Origin: Aphelocoma coerulescens
Taxonomy: Eukaryota > Chordata > Aves > Passeriformes > Corvidae
Assembly: GCF_041296385.1 (NCBI RefSeq)
Contig: NC_091013.1
Location: 10,864,001 to 10,928,000 of the forward strand
DNA: 64,000 nucleotides
Direction of reading: 5' to 3'
Shown here: piece after piece, positions 1 through 13,765 of the stretch
How the letters are laid out: each line of letters begins with the position of its first letter
How positions within the stretch are numbered: position 1 is the stretch's first letter
Made by a program: the position numbers and the translations under genes
The notes under the pieces: model-generated
Told to the model about the DNA's origin: nothing
Databases searched by the model: none
What the model saw: only the letters and a program-made list of their open reading frames with translations

Positions 1-844
1 TAGCACACATTAGGTTAGTATTACTGAATGAGAGCATGTAAAGAAATCATGTAGTAACTGAGTGTAAAATTAAATAGTGATCTCTAACTCCTTGGCTTTC
101 ATTTCCTACTGCCCTCTAGAATGGAGAATATTGGATCAGTCACCAAAATTATATTTACAGAAGTTTTTTTCTTACAAGTGGAAAGAATATTTAAGCATCA
201 TGGTTAAGAATTTTTTTTTGAACCTGAAAATGGGGTTAAAAGTTATTTCGAGAATTTTAACATCAAAACATTACAATATTCTATTTTTGGTACTTTTTGT
301 GTTTCTACAAATCACGTAACAGATTGTATCTTTACATCCTTTGAGGCTGTAGCTGAGCACAGAAACCGAGCAGCTGCAGCTCGTGCTACCAGGAAGAGCA
401 GCTCAGTGGACGGTAGCCTTGGCCTTCACAGCTACAGAACCAAACTGCAGTGCCTGGCCCAAGAAGGAGGGCTTGATCATATATAAATTAGGTGTATATT
501 TGAGTATTTGTATTTGAAAGTGCTCCTGTGTTTGTGGGCCATGCTACAGACTTCAATGGCAGTGCAGTGTGCTACTTTTCCAAGAGATCTAACACTGTAA
601 TTAAAATTCTGGGTTTTGCACATTTTGTGAGTTACTGGTTCTCATGGTTCTTACCTTTGAAATTTACTTTTCTTCTTTTAAGAACACAAATCTGTGTAAA
701 TGTAAATAATAGGAAAGCAAGGACAGCGTAGCTACAGATGGCTGGCTGGGGGTTGAAGACAACAGCAGAATGTGCAGAGATGCTGAGGTAGAATTTTCAG
801 AACTCCTTGGCCACCAGCAATCTAAAACAGGATTATCACATTTA

Positions 845-1138
845 TGGAGAGAGACTTTTCACAAGGGCATGTAGTGATAGGACAAGGGGAAGTGGCCTCA
901 AGGTGAAAGAGGCTGGTTGAGATTGGGTGTTAGGAAGAAATTTTTGCTATAAGAGTGGAGAGGCACTGCAAGATTGTCCAGAGAGGTTGTGGACTCCCCA
1001 TCCCTGGAGGTGTTCAAGATCAGGCTGGATGAGGCTCTGATTAACCTGGTCTAGTAGGAGGTTCTCCGCCTTTTGTGGGCAAGTTGAAACGAGATGATCT
1101 TTAAGGTCCCTTCCAACTCTAACCATTCTATGATTCTC
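845..1138 (+). mobile_element. CR1 LINE 3' fragment
   Basis: This stretch matches the 3' end of avian CR1 retrotransposons as I know them: the end of the second reading frame, with the lines TTCACAAGGGCATGTAGTGA, AGGAAGAAATTTTTGC and CCATCCCTGGAGGTGTTCAA, then the untranslated tail GATGATCTTTAAGGTCCCTT and the terminal ATTCTATGATTCT repeat. It is heavily 5'-truncated, as most CR1 copies are, and diverged, so it is an old inactive copy. No target-site duplication is expected for CR1. Confidence 0.93.
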
Positions 1139-2585
1139 TTTCTTCCAAACATATTCCTTCCTTTCCCTGGCTTCTCATAATTGTCCAAAATGTATATGAA
1201 ATGCATTCACCCTCTCCCCAGCCTGTATCCTGTTCCTACCAGCTCTTCTTTCTCCTCTTCAGGCTGTCTGTAATGGCACCAGTTTCTCCCACAGCTGATT
1301 TGTGTCCCCTCTGTGGAGTCCCCAGCCTCCCTCCAGACCTTCTTCACAACTCATGTGCAAAAGTAGCAAGATTTGACTATACAGCCATTTTTATAAGCAT
1401 GTTTCGTCTCTTTCCTCCAATTCTTGTTGTGCACACTCCAATATGTAGGCAAGAGAAAGGAACTATACTTCATTCTACAGACTGCCTTCTGTGAATCTGG
1501 TACAGAATAGATGAAATATGTATATTGGGAGTTATTATTTGTGTGGATTGTGATAAAGCAGCTTGGGAGTGGCGTTTTTAAAGTATCTATTTTGAATAAG
1601 AGAGGGAAAGAAAATAGAGCCAAATGGTCAAGAAGGTAATTCCTAGTTGTCCTGGTAACAATTGCTTTCCTTTGTGAACAGCAGGGGTCACTAAAAAGAA
1701 GGGTTATACTGGGTGACGCAAACTGGTTTTTTTTTTTTCTCCACTAGATCACTTTTCATATGTTTTCTGTTTTAATCATTATATTAAAGAAAGAAAATTC
1801 TTGGTTCTACTTTGTTTGACAGATAACAGACTCCTAATAAAAACATTATCTCCCTGATTATGGCCTAAACTATAAATTATCTCTGCCTCTAATAAATAAT
1901 TTTTAATTCTTTTGTCAAAATAGTTTTATAAAAACCTCTTTTACAAAGTATTTTCATTATATTGTAAGTTGATATTGACATTTAACACTGTGATAGACAA
2001 GAGTGGGCAAAGTTATTTCCTCTCTATTAGTTGTGATCATACTGTCATTTTCTCCATTATTGGCTGTTACCGGAAGGCAGACACAATTAGTAATGTGGAG
2101 AAATAAAAATGTTCACCATTTAGAACAAGTGAGCAAGAGAATAACAACAAACAAAATACTTAGATGGTCTCTCAGTGTAACTTCACTCAACCTAAAATGT
2201 AAACAAAGTGCATAATTCTGTTCTTAGAAGGATGGGAATTGCTGACCACACAAGGAAAGAAATAGAAGAATACCCAGTCAAACACCTTAGCAGGAGGAAT
2301 CCTATAAATGAGCATGCCAGAAAGATAGGTTGCTTGCCCTGCTTCGTATCTGTTCTGTAAGCTTAGCTTTCAAGGAGTTTTTGTATTTATCTTTGCAGCT
2401 GAATGAGTTCAATTTCTCTCAGATTAGGACAGAAGTTTCAGAACAGCAGGTTAATCCTTCCTGCCTTCACGGGCAACTGAGCAAACAGACCTGTGTCAAC
2501 GTGGCCGAGTGTAAAATTGTAATTCTAGAGATTAATGTTGTCTTTCCTGTTTGACCTCCACATTTCTCTTCTAGGCATGTTTGCA

Positions 2586-2633
2586 TGTATGAATGTATGT
2601 ATGCAGTTATTTATTTGTTTGTTTGTTTGTTGT
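2586..2633 (+). repeat. TATG then GTTT short tandem repeats before exon 62
   Basis: An imperfect TATG/TGTA repeat (2586-2605) is followed by about four GTTT units (2617-2633). The second tract takes the place of the usual pyrimidine tract six bases before the exon 62 acceptor. Confidence 0.8.
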
Positions 2634-2639
2634 TAACAG

Positions 2640-2700
2640 CTTCTGTCCAAGGCCCCTGGGAGAGGGCAATCTCACCGAACAAAGTGCCGTATTATATCAA
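2640..2700 (+). CDS. DMD: DMD exon 62: first half of the WW domain
   Basis: A 61-nt exon bounded by AACAG at 2635-2639 and GTGAGT from 2701. It enters with the last two bases of a split codon (xCT) and ends on AA, completed by the first C of exon 63 to give Asn. The peptide is SVQGPWERAISPNKVPYYIN, identical to human dystrophin as I recall it. It carries the first WW-domain tryptophan (in GPWE) and the Tyr-Tyr of the second beta strand, which bind the PPxY motif of beta-dystroglycan. This exon is used only by isoforms that start upstream. Dp71 starts downstream and lacks it. The acceptor is preceded by a GTTT repeat in place of a C/T-rich tract. Confidence 0.97.
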
Positions 2701-3296
2701 GTGAGTATAAATAATAATTCATTCCAGCTATTTACATTTCTTATTTAAGAGGAGAGCTAGTAATTTTCTTAAATGATTGTGAACTGCTCCAATAGTGTCT
2801 AAATGGGAAGTACAAAAAGGAACAAAGCATGCAATAAATTTCACAGAAGCCTGGTTATCTAAATCACAGTAGGATGCACTGATTTGTAAGTTGTTAGGGT
2901 TTATGCTACTATAAATCACCTGCAAATGAAGTAAAGCTTTGGGGTACCTGGATTATAATTTAAATTGTGCCGTTGGCCACTGTGTGTATGTATGGCAGGC
3001 TTTGCAAAAACCAAAAAAATCCCAACATTCTGAATTGTGAATGTGATATTCTAGGGGGTTTTAACCTAAAAATGCACATATTCAATACTATGAATTCCTT
3101 TAGGGACAGTACTTGGTAAAGTCCATAGCTGAGGAACGACAAGGGACAATTAGTCCCTAAGGCCAAATCTTTTTGAGTCTAGTTCCCAAATTAAGCTAGT
3201 TTGCTATAAGAGATGTGTTTGCACAGCAAGTCAGAACATTTTTTAAAAATAACAATTTGGAAATACCTGCTTCTCTTGCCCTAAACAGAGCCACCA

Positions 3297-3318
3297 TGCA
3301 ACAACAACAACAACAAAA
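3297..3318 (+). repeat. CAA trinucleotide repeat
   Basis: Six CAA-type units run in tandem. On the + strand they would read as Gln and on the - strand as Cys, but neither surrounding frame looks coding. Confidence 0.8.
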
Positions 3319-4179
3319 AGATGACTTAATACATTTTTTTCCTTCTATTTTGAGTTCTCTACCTGTAATATGTGCTTTGAACCACTTATGTTGCTTCTGA
3401 AGGAGACAGGTGATGCAATACCCGCTATAAAGACTGTAGTGCAAGTAACAAAGATGTTTAATACACCTATTTCCATGGTTCCACTTCATATTCCCTAAAT
3501 GCTTTGCAAGCTCAGCTGGTGTCACTGAAGCCATTTGGTTACAGATGGTTCTTGCAGTGGCACTTCAGTTGCAACTTCCACAGAGTTCACTTCTGCAGCA
3601 GCTTTGGAACAAGTACTTGAGTTATGCATGAAGGAAACTCTGTAGTGCATTTCAGAGGTTCAGTCATACCTGGCTAAGCTGGTTTACTGTTGCATTAATC
3701 TTGCAAGTTTTCTGATGCTTGCATTTGGCTATGAATAATGAAACAGTAACAGGGAAACTGGAAAGCTCCATCAAGAAGGAGGGGCAGTCTACCAGAGATA
3801 TGTTGGAAAACAAGTCAGTGCTCTGGCGTGTAAGACTCAGTTTATGGCACTAATGTGAAGACAAAGATCCTCCTTTTCTCTTTCACATGGCATGAATTGC
3901 CATTATGGGGAGAGGAGTTTGGCAATTCTTAAAGTAGGCACAAAATACACTTCACGCTGTGCTTGGCACCTCTGTCAATGACACATCCAGCAGTCAGCTA
4001 AAATGGTCAGTTCTGGCCTTGCTTACTTCTTCCTACTTTTTAGTCTTCTGTTCAAGGCCATTTACAAATTCAAAGGAATATGTTTATTTTGTTTACTTTA
4101 AAAAACATTTTAATTGCCATAAACTGTTGTAGCATTATGCCATGGATGCTGATTTAGGATCCTGCCAACTACACCAGTT

Positions 4180-5190
4180 TGTTACAAATGAGTGATTCAG
4201 ATCACTTGAAGAATTACTGTCAGAGGTATTAACAAGAATGGGTTTAATATGAATTTATAAAAGTGCAGCTTAATAAAGTTCAGTGGCAAGGTTTACTCTA
4301 TTAGTTACTACATTATACAAAGGAAAATCAAGTTCAAATCTATTTCGATTGATTTACACAGAGACCAAAGGGTAAGGTAGACCCTCCCAATGGGTCATGA
4401 GTTTCAGAGCAGACCCCCTTGCTTTCTAAACTCCTGATGGAGCTTATCTGTGGCTAGGTCCAGCCTTAGTCTCAGACTTGGACAATGGTATATGTCTAAA
4501 GGAAATGACTACATGGATTTCATTAATATTTATTTAGCATGCTACCAGCCACTTACCAAGGATCCATAAATAGGGGGTCTCTCTGCCTTGGGTAAGGAAA
4601 GATTTCTTAGTCTCAGGTAAGGAATCTCAATCCTTGAGAGGGGTCCCAGCTCCAGGGGAAAGTACCTGGTATCCAGTCCAGTTGCAGTTTAGAGAACTCA
4701 AATTGGACTGATCCAAAGATTGGTTATTTGTAGAAAGGTTTCTGCCTCAAGGAATAACCTTGAGAGGTGTCCCTGGTTAAGGGGAGGTCACTGCCGTGCA
4801 GCCATGCTGCCCAGCAGGGAGAGCTCAAAGGTGGCTCCCGTAGGCTGTCAAAGCTACGGGATAAAGTGGCTGACTTGTAGTCAAATTTAATAGAGCAGGA
4901 AGGGTATGTGTGAGCCTCCTTGTACCCACAGGTTTCTTTGTTCTTTGATAAATGACTCTTGGAAAAGCCACCTGCTATTCATGTATTACTCACACAACCC
5001 GAGTTCCAAGCTCGTGTGCATCAATGCTCACTGGGTCACTCTGCCCCTGTGGGAGTTCCTAGAGGAGTTCTTGGCCTGGCTACAGCTCAGGTCTTTACTT
5101 CCTGTGGAGCCTGTACCAAATTACTGATAGTTTGGTTAAGGGGTCATGCACATTTGTCATACATTACTAGTTTAATTAAAGTTTTAAATT
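4180..5190. repeat. Unclassified higher-complexity block, possible old LTR-derived repeat
   Basis: This interval is less AT-rich than its surroundings and has structured, non-simple sequence. It includes three GGTAAGG motifs (4371, 4591, 4616) and C-rich phrases such as AGACCCTCCCAATGGGTCAT. The style resembles a retroviral LTR or other interspersed repeat, but I cannot name a family and found no clear terminal repeats or target-site duplication. Boundaries are approximate. It could equally be unique intron sequence. Confidence 0.3.
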
Positions 5191-8100
5191 AGCCACATCT
5201 TTTATAGAAAAACTTGCTGTCTTTGAGATGTAAAACAAAGTGGTCAAGCTTTAATGCGTCTTACTGAGCTGATGTATCTATTGCCTTCTCCAGCTGTCCT
5301 CACTCATTTTTTTCATTCATTCTCATCACTCATATTTCATATTTACAAACAACTAAATTGTTTTCTGTACCTTTTTGGCTTTTAAAATAAAAATATTCTT
5401 TCTTTAATCTTTGATGCATTTCTTTTCTATTAGTTGTTAATTCTCTAAAAGAACTTCATGAAGGCTAAGAAGATACAGGTAGCATTCTCTTCATGTTTAC
5501 ATAATTTTCTTTCTGTCATCAATGTAGAATATTGGTGTTAGCCCTCTTCAGTAACCAGATTTGCTATACATTTTACTGGTTTTCATTTTATCTGGTTTTC
5601 CCTTGATGCTTAACTGTTTTATCTCATCACTTTCACATTTGCGATCACATTGCACTCAATAATTCATAAATTAGGCAGCACTTCATGCTAAATCTTCAGC
5701 AGCAATGTTTATTTATGGTTAGGTATCTTCAAGACCTGTGATTTTCCTGGTTAAAATTTCATTTGTATACAGTTGATTAATCTGTAGCTACTAGTTGCTT
5801 CTAAGCTATTACTTCAATAATTCCCTCTTGAGCTTATTCACACCAGTTGGTTTTGGATTTTTTTGTTTCAAATTGTATTTGTATAGGCAACATTACCATG
5901 GACAATATAATTATCAACAGTGTACAACCTGCTTCAGCTGTTCCCAGTGTCTGGCATTTGGTGGTTTCTTGGCCTAGTGTCAGCCTCATGAAAATTGCCT
6001 TTTAATGGCCTTGCATCAGCTGCTGCATTTCCTTCCACCCTTTCATGTGCTTCCCTCCTTACGGAGATGACAGGCTAGACCAGAACTTCAGCCCCACCTT
6101 TCTCTTCCCCAGCGAACTGAGGAAATCTAGTTTTTGTGTACCAGGACAGCAGAAGTATCCCACGCTGCAGGGGGACATGGCTGCCATGGCACTGAGCACT
6201 TGCTCAGACCATGAGTTGCTGCTGTGTTAAAAACCCTCTGCTTTGCCTCTGAGTTAAAACTTGTAAAATTGCTTGAAGACACATTTTATCCATCCTTTTT
6301 CTTTTTCATCTTTTTTTCTCCTATATATTCCTTGTGTCTAGTACAGAACTTAAAGGTTTTATTAGCTTACAAAAGGAGAGGACTATAAAAAACCAGTTTT
6401 CGGTTTAATCAGTCCTGTTCTTTGAAGACCTTGATCCTGCTCTTACTGCAGCGCAACCTAGAAAATGGAAAGGAAGAAGCAGGCACAGGCATGTCTATAC
6501 ACTTTATTAATGTTTTAGGTATTCATTAAAATTTCTAAATTTAAGTTTTTAGAAGACAAAACAGGCAATTACTCAACATTAGAAATCTGCAAAGCAAATG
6601 GAAAAAATGTACACCTCAAAGACTATTGAATATGTGTTAAAAGATAAAAAAAGAGAGTCTCAAATTCTAAAAAAAGGCAGGTAATAAAGGTAGGTAGGCA
6701 GCGGATTTTTACATTGTAATTCAGGTTAGATCACATTTTAGCAGAGCTCACCCCATGATGAAAGGGATCTCACGTGTGCATGCATGCACATGCATGTTCT
6801 TATCTTCCAAGATAGAGAAGCTGCTCCAAATCAGTGACAGGTAACAAAATCAAATGTCTGCTTTCCATTTTGCAACACCAGAAGAAGTGTTTGGTCATGC
6901 TGCACAACCCAATCCCTCTGCAGTGTCTGTCCTCCCAGGGCACGAGGGGACATCAAGCATCTCTACTCTGAACCATGTTTGCATCTCTCTTGTGTGTCTC
7001 TTATCCTCTGCTCTGCAAAGTTGTCCATTATTCAGTGCTAGGAGATCTCTGTTGCTGCGGACTAAGGAATAGGAGTGGGATTGAAGTCTGCAACATACTT
7101 TATGTCTAGAAAGATACTCAGTAGTCCTGCCATCGTGATGTGTTGAAATCTAGTAGGTGTGACTCCTATATTTGCACTAATCTTTGACATTATTCTTCCT
7201 CCGTGTATCTGACTTGCCAGTTAATAGTGTCTGTCTTTTTACCCTCTTGCTGTGCCCATTCTTTTGAAGGATTTAAAATGCTTCTGCAAAAATACAGTAG
7301 TCTTTCATCTCGGTGCTTCCCACAAAGGAAACCTTCCAAGATATTTCCCAGCCAAGCTTATTTTCTTATACAGATTATAGCAGTTCACTGAACTTTGTCC
7401 TGCTGAGGACAAAGCTGGATTCTCAGGAGCACAGCTTTGAATCCTTGAGAAGATCCATGTGAGCCTCTCTCTATAAATTAGCTATGCAGTGAGCTAACTC
7501 CGAGGACAAGGCATCTCCACTTGCTCACTCTCTTCCACATTGTAGTTTCCTATGAGAATATTTGATTTGCATTTAATGTATCAGCTTGTGAAAAAGATTT
7601 TTGCTAGGTATAGATCCTTCATTCTTTCCCTACTTCATGCTGGAGATCTAGCAGGCCAGTTTCTATAAACATACTTCTTTGTTGTCTTAATTTTTAATCT
7701 CCCTTTTAATTGTTGTTTAACCATGCAGAATTTCAACACAGGAAAAAAAAAAAGCTAAGACCCCTGAGTTTTCATTGTAAAAGCAAACAGATTAAAGCCA
7801 TGATTCTTTTACTTTTTTTCAACTTAGAGTCAGGATAAATGAATGTATCTGAATTAAATTCTGCTAAGATAAAATGAAGTGAAGAGATGCTTTTCTGAGA
7901 AAATCACTTGGGTTAATTGTTTCTTCTGCAGAGTGTAGATAAGTACAAGGCACAAAAGGAAGGAGGAAATATCTGTCAGATGGAGCAGAGAGAGACATGG
8001 AGAACCATAAATAAATAATGTATGATTATGTATATGTAGTGAGTGAAGCTATGAGCAAGCTAAGAAAACCATGTGTATGGCTGACAGTTAACCTATCTAC

Positions 8101-11100
8101 CAAATACAAAAAAATGTATTATTTTGGCTTCTTAAAAGCATAGTTATTATGATTTTTTCCTGTATTTCAATTCTGAACTCTACATAGGAAAATTGAAACT
8201 ATTGTGAAGGAAAGAAAAAATATAATGCTTTTCAGTTTGCCTTTATGTGATGTAAATTTATGCTGTCTGGCATAAAAACCTAAATGATATTTCTTAGAGG
8301 TTTGTCCAAGTCCAGAGGTTTTCTTTATGATTTGTAGGGTTGTGAAGCCTTGGTTCCAAAACTTGTCACAAAAATTTAAACTCCCAGTGTAAATAAATGA
8401 GAAATCTTGAGCCTTTAACTACCTTTATAATGAAAGCAGAGGTTATAAACAGATGTGTTCCTGCTGACTGAGCGAGAGCACTCAAGGAAGATAGTGGGTC
8501 TGCTCCTTGTTACCATCTGTCAGTGGGGAGTTACTGCCCTCAAATGAGAAGCAACTGAAGGGGATTTAATTTGTTTTAAAATGAATTATAAGTACTCAGC
8601 AGCAATCTTAGTGTATCCTAGCTGGTGTGGGGGCTGAGGGCAGGGCTGTAGCCTCTGGTTTGGGGCAGTAAGTGAGGGAAACCATGTGCTTTCCCTCCAT
8701 AAACATAGCACCTGTTGTGGAGGGTGGAGAGCAGCTTCCTTCGGTGCCACACAACATTTAGTCCTCTTGATAGGACACTGCTCATAGTTAAGTGGAGAGT
8801 AAAGCTCTTAAACTTTGTTTTCAAATTCATTCAGTACAAATGCTCATGAAGAGTGTGTAGTGTTAAGCATTACAGAGGGGTTAAACAGTGCAAGGATAAT
8901 TTTTGTGCAGGTTAAATCTTAAAATGTGTCATGCAGGTAATGAGCTGGGCAAGAATTTTAGATGGAATCTGACTTTCCTATTTTCCTAATTAAAGGGAAC
9001 GTATCAACATTTAAAGTTTATTAAATCCAGCTAGTCGTTGCTTTCCAGCTCTGAGACTAGGAGATTAAGAAATGAACTGGTTTTATAGGCAATAGTGTGA
9101 AAAAGTAAATTTTTGGTACTGTACAAGGAGTTCATGTATTTATAGTATAATAGAATATCATTACATAACCTTAAATACTTTACTTTTATTGTAGCCGAAG
9201 TTGTTACATTTGTTGTAAACTGAATGTGATTTTTGCTTGAATTTTACTTCATTTCTATTAGCTTTGTTTTACTCCAGTTGTTCAATGTAGCCTGGCTACA
9301 CTTAACACCTGAAGTAAATGAATGAAAAATTACACAGCCAATATAAGCTTTACAAAGTTGAGTGGCATCTATACAATAGGGTCCTATTTTATAGAGTATA
9401 TGCCAAATCTTCCACTGAAAAGTAGATTTTACAGCTGCTCCTGATAGCTAAAATGTACTGCCATCTATTCAAAGCCCATCTTTTAAACAGTGTGCTTAAT
9501 AAGCAGGATTCTAAACCAGGAATTATGTTTGATTTCCCCTGGAATGCTTTGAACTTGAAAAGATTAGACACATTAAGGAAAAAAACAGAAAGATTTGCCT
9601 GTCAGAATTTTCTTTTTTATTAAGATCAATTACATACTTAATTTAGATGACAGACAAAGAGGAGAAAATTTCTGACAACTGTCCAATGTAATATTCAAGG
9701 AAATGGGGAACAATATCTCAGATTCCTTACATATTCGTGTTATATCAAGAAGTCTCATACTTCCTTTGTTTCCTCCAAAGACTGACAGCTTCTCCAAAGC
9801 AGCACTTGTCACATTCATTGCCTGCATTGCCCTTGGTCCAGTGTCCCTTCTAATGCAGCCAGCTCCACAAATAAGATGATTTCTCCATTTCACACACAAA
9901 AAATTCCATCCATATAATAAGGGAGTCAGCATTAAATGGATCCCTCTTCAGCTACTGTGTCTTTTTTTGTCTTCTTTGTGATCTCATCAGTCTAAAACAT
10001 GGCAGGAATATAATTACTAATTGTGTGTTGAGAAAGGTCTCAATACCAATGAGAGAGCAGTGGGTATGGCCAGGTACAATTTCCATTTCCAGCTCCATTT
10101 GCTGTGGATGCACAGCTTTGGTGGACTGTGGAACGTTCTCATATTGGCACTTGAGGCCATGTAACACTGAGAGCAGACTGAGAGTGCAATAATCGGCCAC
10201 GCCAGCTGGGCTGTTTCTGTTTCCCTAAGTGGCCTGTCTGTCAGGGCAAGGTCAGGTATTTTCCTGGATTCTTTTTCAAAATTAATGCATGGAACCTGCT
10301 GAATTGCTCATGAATCTATTCTTTCTCTGACCTTCTGAGATGCCAGTTCTCCTGCTGACTGCAATAAGTTTGTACTTTTCAGAATATTCTCCACCTGTCT
10401 TTACAAACACTTCTTGCCGTGAGAAATTTGTTTAGTCTTTACTTACTGAATCGTGATTATGGATTATTGGGCCCATTTTTCTCCTAATGGGATCCCTTTC
10501 AATGATTTTTTTTTTCCTTCTTGTCAAGTAATAGCTGAAATCTGTTCTGTGTTGTACATCAGTCCTGTGATATCCTTAACTTTAGACCTTAAATCCTGAG
10601 AACTAATTTGTGTGTATGCTACACGTAGGTAGTACAGATTCTAAGGGACACATAAAATGAATTAATTGAGAACTGTATAAATGTCAGTAAGGTTGCAGTT
10701 AGACTTAAGGAAAGATTCTTATTAATAGATTAAGAATGACCAATCATCTATATTCATTTTGCTTATTTCTCATTTTCTGTTTTAAAAGCTAAATTTTATG
10801 AGATAAATTATAGTTTCAAATATGATCTTTAGGTCTAGCAACCTCCTGCATGCTACTTATGTTTTGAATTCCAAGTATTCATCAGATAAACTTTTATATT
10901 AAGAAATCTCTTGCTAGATAATTTAAGAAAAACAAACCATAAAAAATGCATCTCATCTCTGAATGAATTGCTTTTCTTACAAGTAATTTTTGTAATACAA
11001 GCATTCATGGCATTGCATTTTCCATGGCAATTGAGCTCAGAAAATGAGATTATGGTACAATACAAGCAGCACACATTATATAACCACCCTAGTAGGGTCA

Positions 11101-13683
11101 CTGAGTGGTGTCTACAGCCTACAGAGTGGAATAGTGAGTAGAGGTCAAACTTTGCTACTTATCACCTACCCACTCTGTGTGTCAAGGTCCTCCCTCCTCC
11201 TTTTCAGCAGGGCCAAAATTTGTTAGTATAAATGCTGTATGTAGGTGTTAGGTTAGGAGCTTGAGGAGGCCACAAACTCAGTACAGCAATAAGTTACTAA
11301 GAATTAAGGTTGCTGTAAATATGTGCAAAGTTATTGGTATGAGTTTTATTCTTCACTTACACACTTCACACTTCATAATGTGAACTTATGCACTATTATG
11401 TTAATCAAATTTAATGGTCAATTGAGTTGTGGGTCTTAACATTAAAATTTTTATGCAGTAAGTAAAGGTTTTTAAAGAAAACTAAATCTTTTAAACCATG
11501 ATAATACAGTCTCATTCAGGTATTTTATATTTATCTAGATGTCTGCTAGGAAAATTTCTATTATTATAATATTTAAGTAGAAAAAAATTTCTTTAGATAT
11601 CTGGCTAGTAAATAGCCCAGATTGTCTTTTGAATTTTATTATGTACTTGTCTCCTGGTTTTCTTTATCAAGATATTTTTTCTGTTCACTACTGCAAAGAT
11701 AATACAGGAGTAGAGCTGCAAAGAAACATTTTCCTGTGCTTCATTTTTCAACAAATTTAACTCCATTTTTTGCTTAAAAGCTGTATTATTGGAGAAAATG
11801 TTGTAAAACTTTTAATGCTTGAGGGTTATGACACCCTGCATGAAGCATACTAAGAAAATTTGTTAGAAAGAAATGTTACAGGCATGGAATTAAAATGTAA
11901 AGAGTAGCTAGAAAATTACTGTTTGGCACGGGAATAGATAACTCCATACAAATACCTCAACTATATCAGCAACATGGAACACCATGATAAGATTTTAATC
12001 ATAACCCAAAGCATTTCTAGTTGAGACATGGGTGTTAGACTTTGTTAATGATTAAGAGACACTTTTGCAGCAGGAACTAGCTCATAATCATCTCAAGGAA
12101 ATGAGAGCTAAAGGATATATGGTCATATAAATGTACTGACCTGAAAATATGGAATAAAGGAATGTGAGGAAGAAAAAAAGAAATTAAACTTCAATTGAAT
12201 AAAAATACTGAAATAATAAAATAATTTTTATTTCCAAGCACGATTTTCCAATCCACCATTTGCCATCCTGGAGGTTCTATTAGCAAAGGGATACACATTT
12301 TAACATTGTAAAGGATGTGACAAAAAGTGAAGAGATTCTGCTGCCTGCTGAAACACAGTAAAACTGCACCTTCATTAGAAAATCAGAAGCTGCATATGTC
12401 CTCCCAGATCAGTGATTTTTATCTACTGTTTCATCTTCAGTTTAACTCTGCTTAATTGCTTTTAACTTTAGGACTTCATCAATGGCAATGCTCTTAGCTG
12501 ACCTTACCTTTTTAGAAAGCATAGAAAAAAGTTAAAGCAATTGCAAATGTGACTTGATGCAACAACAGCAGCTGCAGTAAACAAGCTACAGCCGTAAAGA
12601 CTGGATGCATCCCTAAGGAAACCGATCTGTAATTTAGTTTCAGATATAAACATAGAGAGAATAACAATATGAATGTTCCCTTAGTGAAGGGTTCACTTGA
12701 AGGTCTAAAAATGCAAATTTGATAGGAATCTTAATGTTAAAAAGTACGTTATGAGCACATATATGCATTCTGTTACTCCTGGGACTGACTACCTCTGCTC
12801 AAATAGTTAAGGAACAATTTGAAAAGTGTTTAAAGCAAAATTCTCATCAGTGAGGATTTTTTTTACCCATGTTTGCTGAGAATCCCTGGAATGTATAAAT
12901 CATATACTGCATTTGATAAATATGATTAAACAGCTAAACTGAGAGAAGTTCTGAAGTAAAGAAGCCTGCATTTATGGTAGCTTTTCTTACATCTTGATTA
13001 CAGTGTTGCATGTCATTAATTTGTATTTACTAATGTGCTTGAAAGCATCCTCTGCTTCCATTTTATCACCAGCTCCAGTTTTACTGAGCAGATTTTGTTA
13101 GTAAATGAGAAGTTCTACTGTGAAATACTTTTGTGTATATTAATCAGCTTTTAGCTACCGCATGATGTTCCATTCCTTTTTTGCTGTGTTTTGCTGATTC
13201 TTGACTATAAAAACATTGTCACTGAATATTAAAGTTTGCTTTTATGGCACAATGTTGATATTCAATGTGTCTTCTGTAAGACAATGCTAGTTCAAGTTCA
13301 TTAAAAAGACATTCTGAAATTACGCAGTTTCGGACAGAAAACTAAACTCTGTAGCTGGACAAAAGACATCATTCAGCAATATTCACCAACCCAAACGTAT
13401 AGGCTTTGGGGTCTTTTTTTAAATATAAACCCCACAATGGTAGTTTCAGTAGGCATAGAGGGCTTGCATTTATAATCCAAAAATTGCTGTATGTTTCGTC
13501 ATTGCCTTTGTGAAGCACAAAGGAAAAGCTGTCTCCAAGTGACAGACATTCTGTACTTTCAGAGGTAACTGAAAAGCGCATTAGACAGCTCTGAATTTTG
13601 TTTGGATTCAGATTATATAATTTCCTTGAAGTATCTCTAAACTAAAATTATAGCAGGTACCAATCTGAATAATCTTTAATTTC

Positions 13684-13765
13684 AATGTGGGGGATTTTTG
13701 TTGTTTGTTTGTTTGGGGGGTTTTTGGTTTGGTGGTTTGTTTTGTTTTGTTTTTGTTTTTGTTTG
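13684..13765 (+). repeat. T/G-rich low-complexity tract
   Basis: About 80 bp made almost only of T and G, with a run of six G and many TTTG/TTTTG units. It is adjacent to ordinary intron sequence. Confidence 0.8.

Larger units (their letters stand above)
1..2639 (+). other. DMD: DMD intron 61, 3' part
   Basis: No exon was found here; nothing resembles exon 61. The interval holds one CR1 3' fragment (about 845-1138), a short T run near 1727-1738, and a TATG repeat (2586-2605) followed by a GTTT repeat at the exon 62 acceptor. The rest is unremarkable AT-rich intron; its short open frames show no protein-like pattern. Confidence 0.85.

Noticed and set aside
1..2639. Search for DMD exon 61
   Set aside because: Nothing matching the spectrin-repeat end encoded by exon 61 was found; it must lie upstream of the window.
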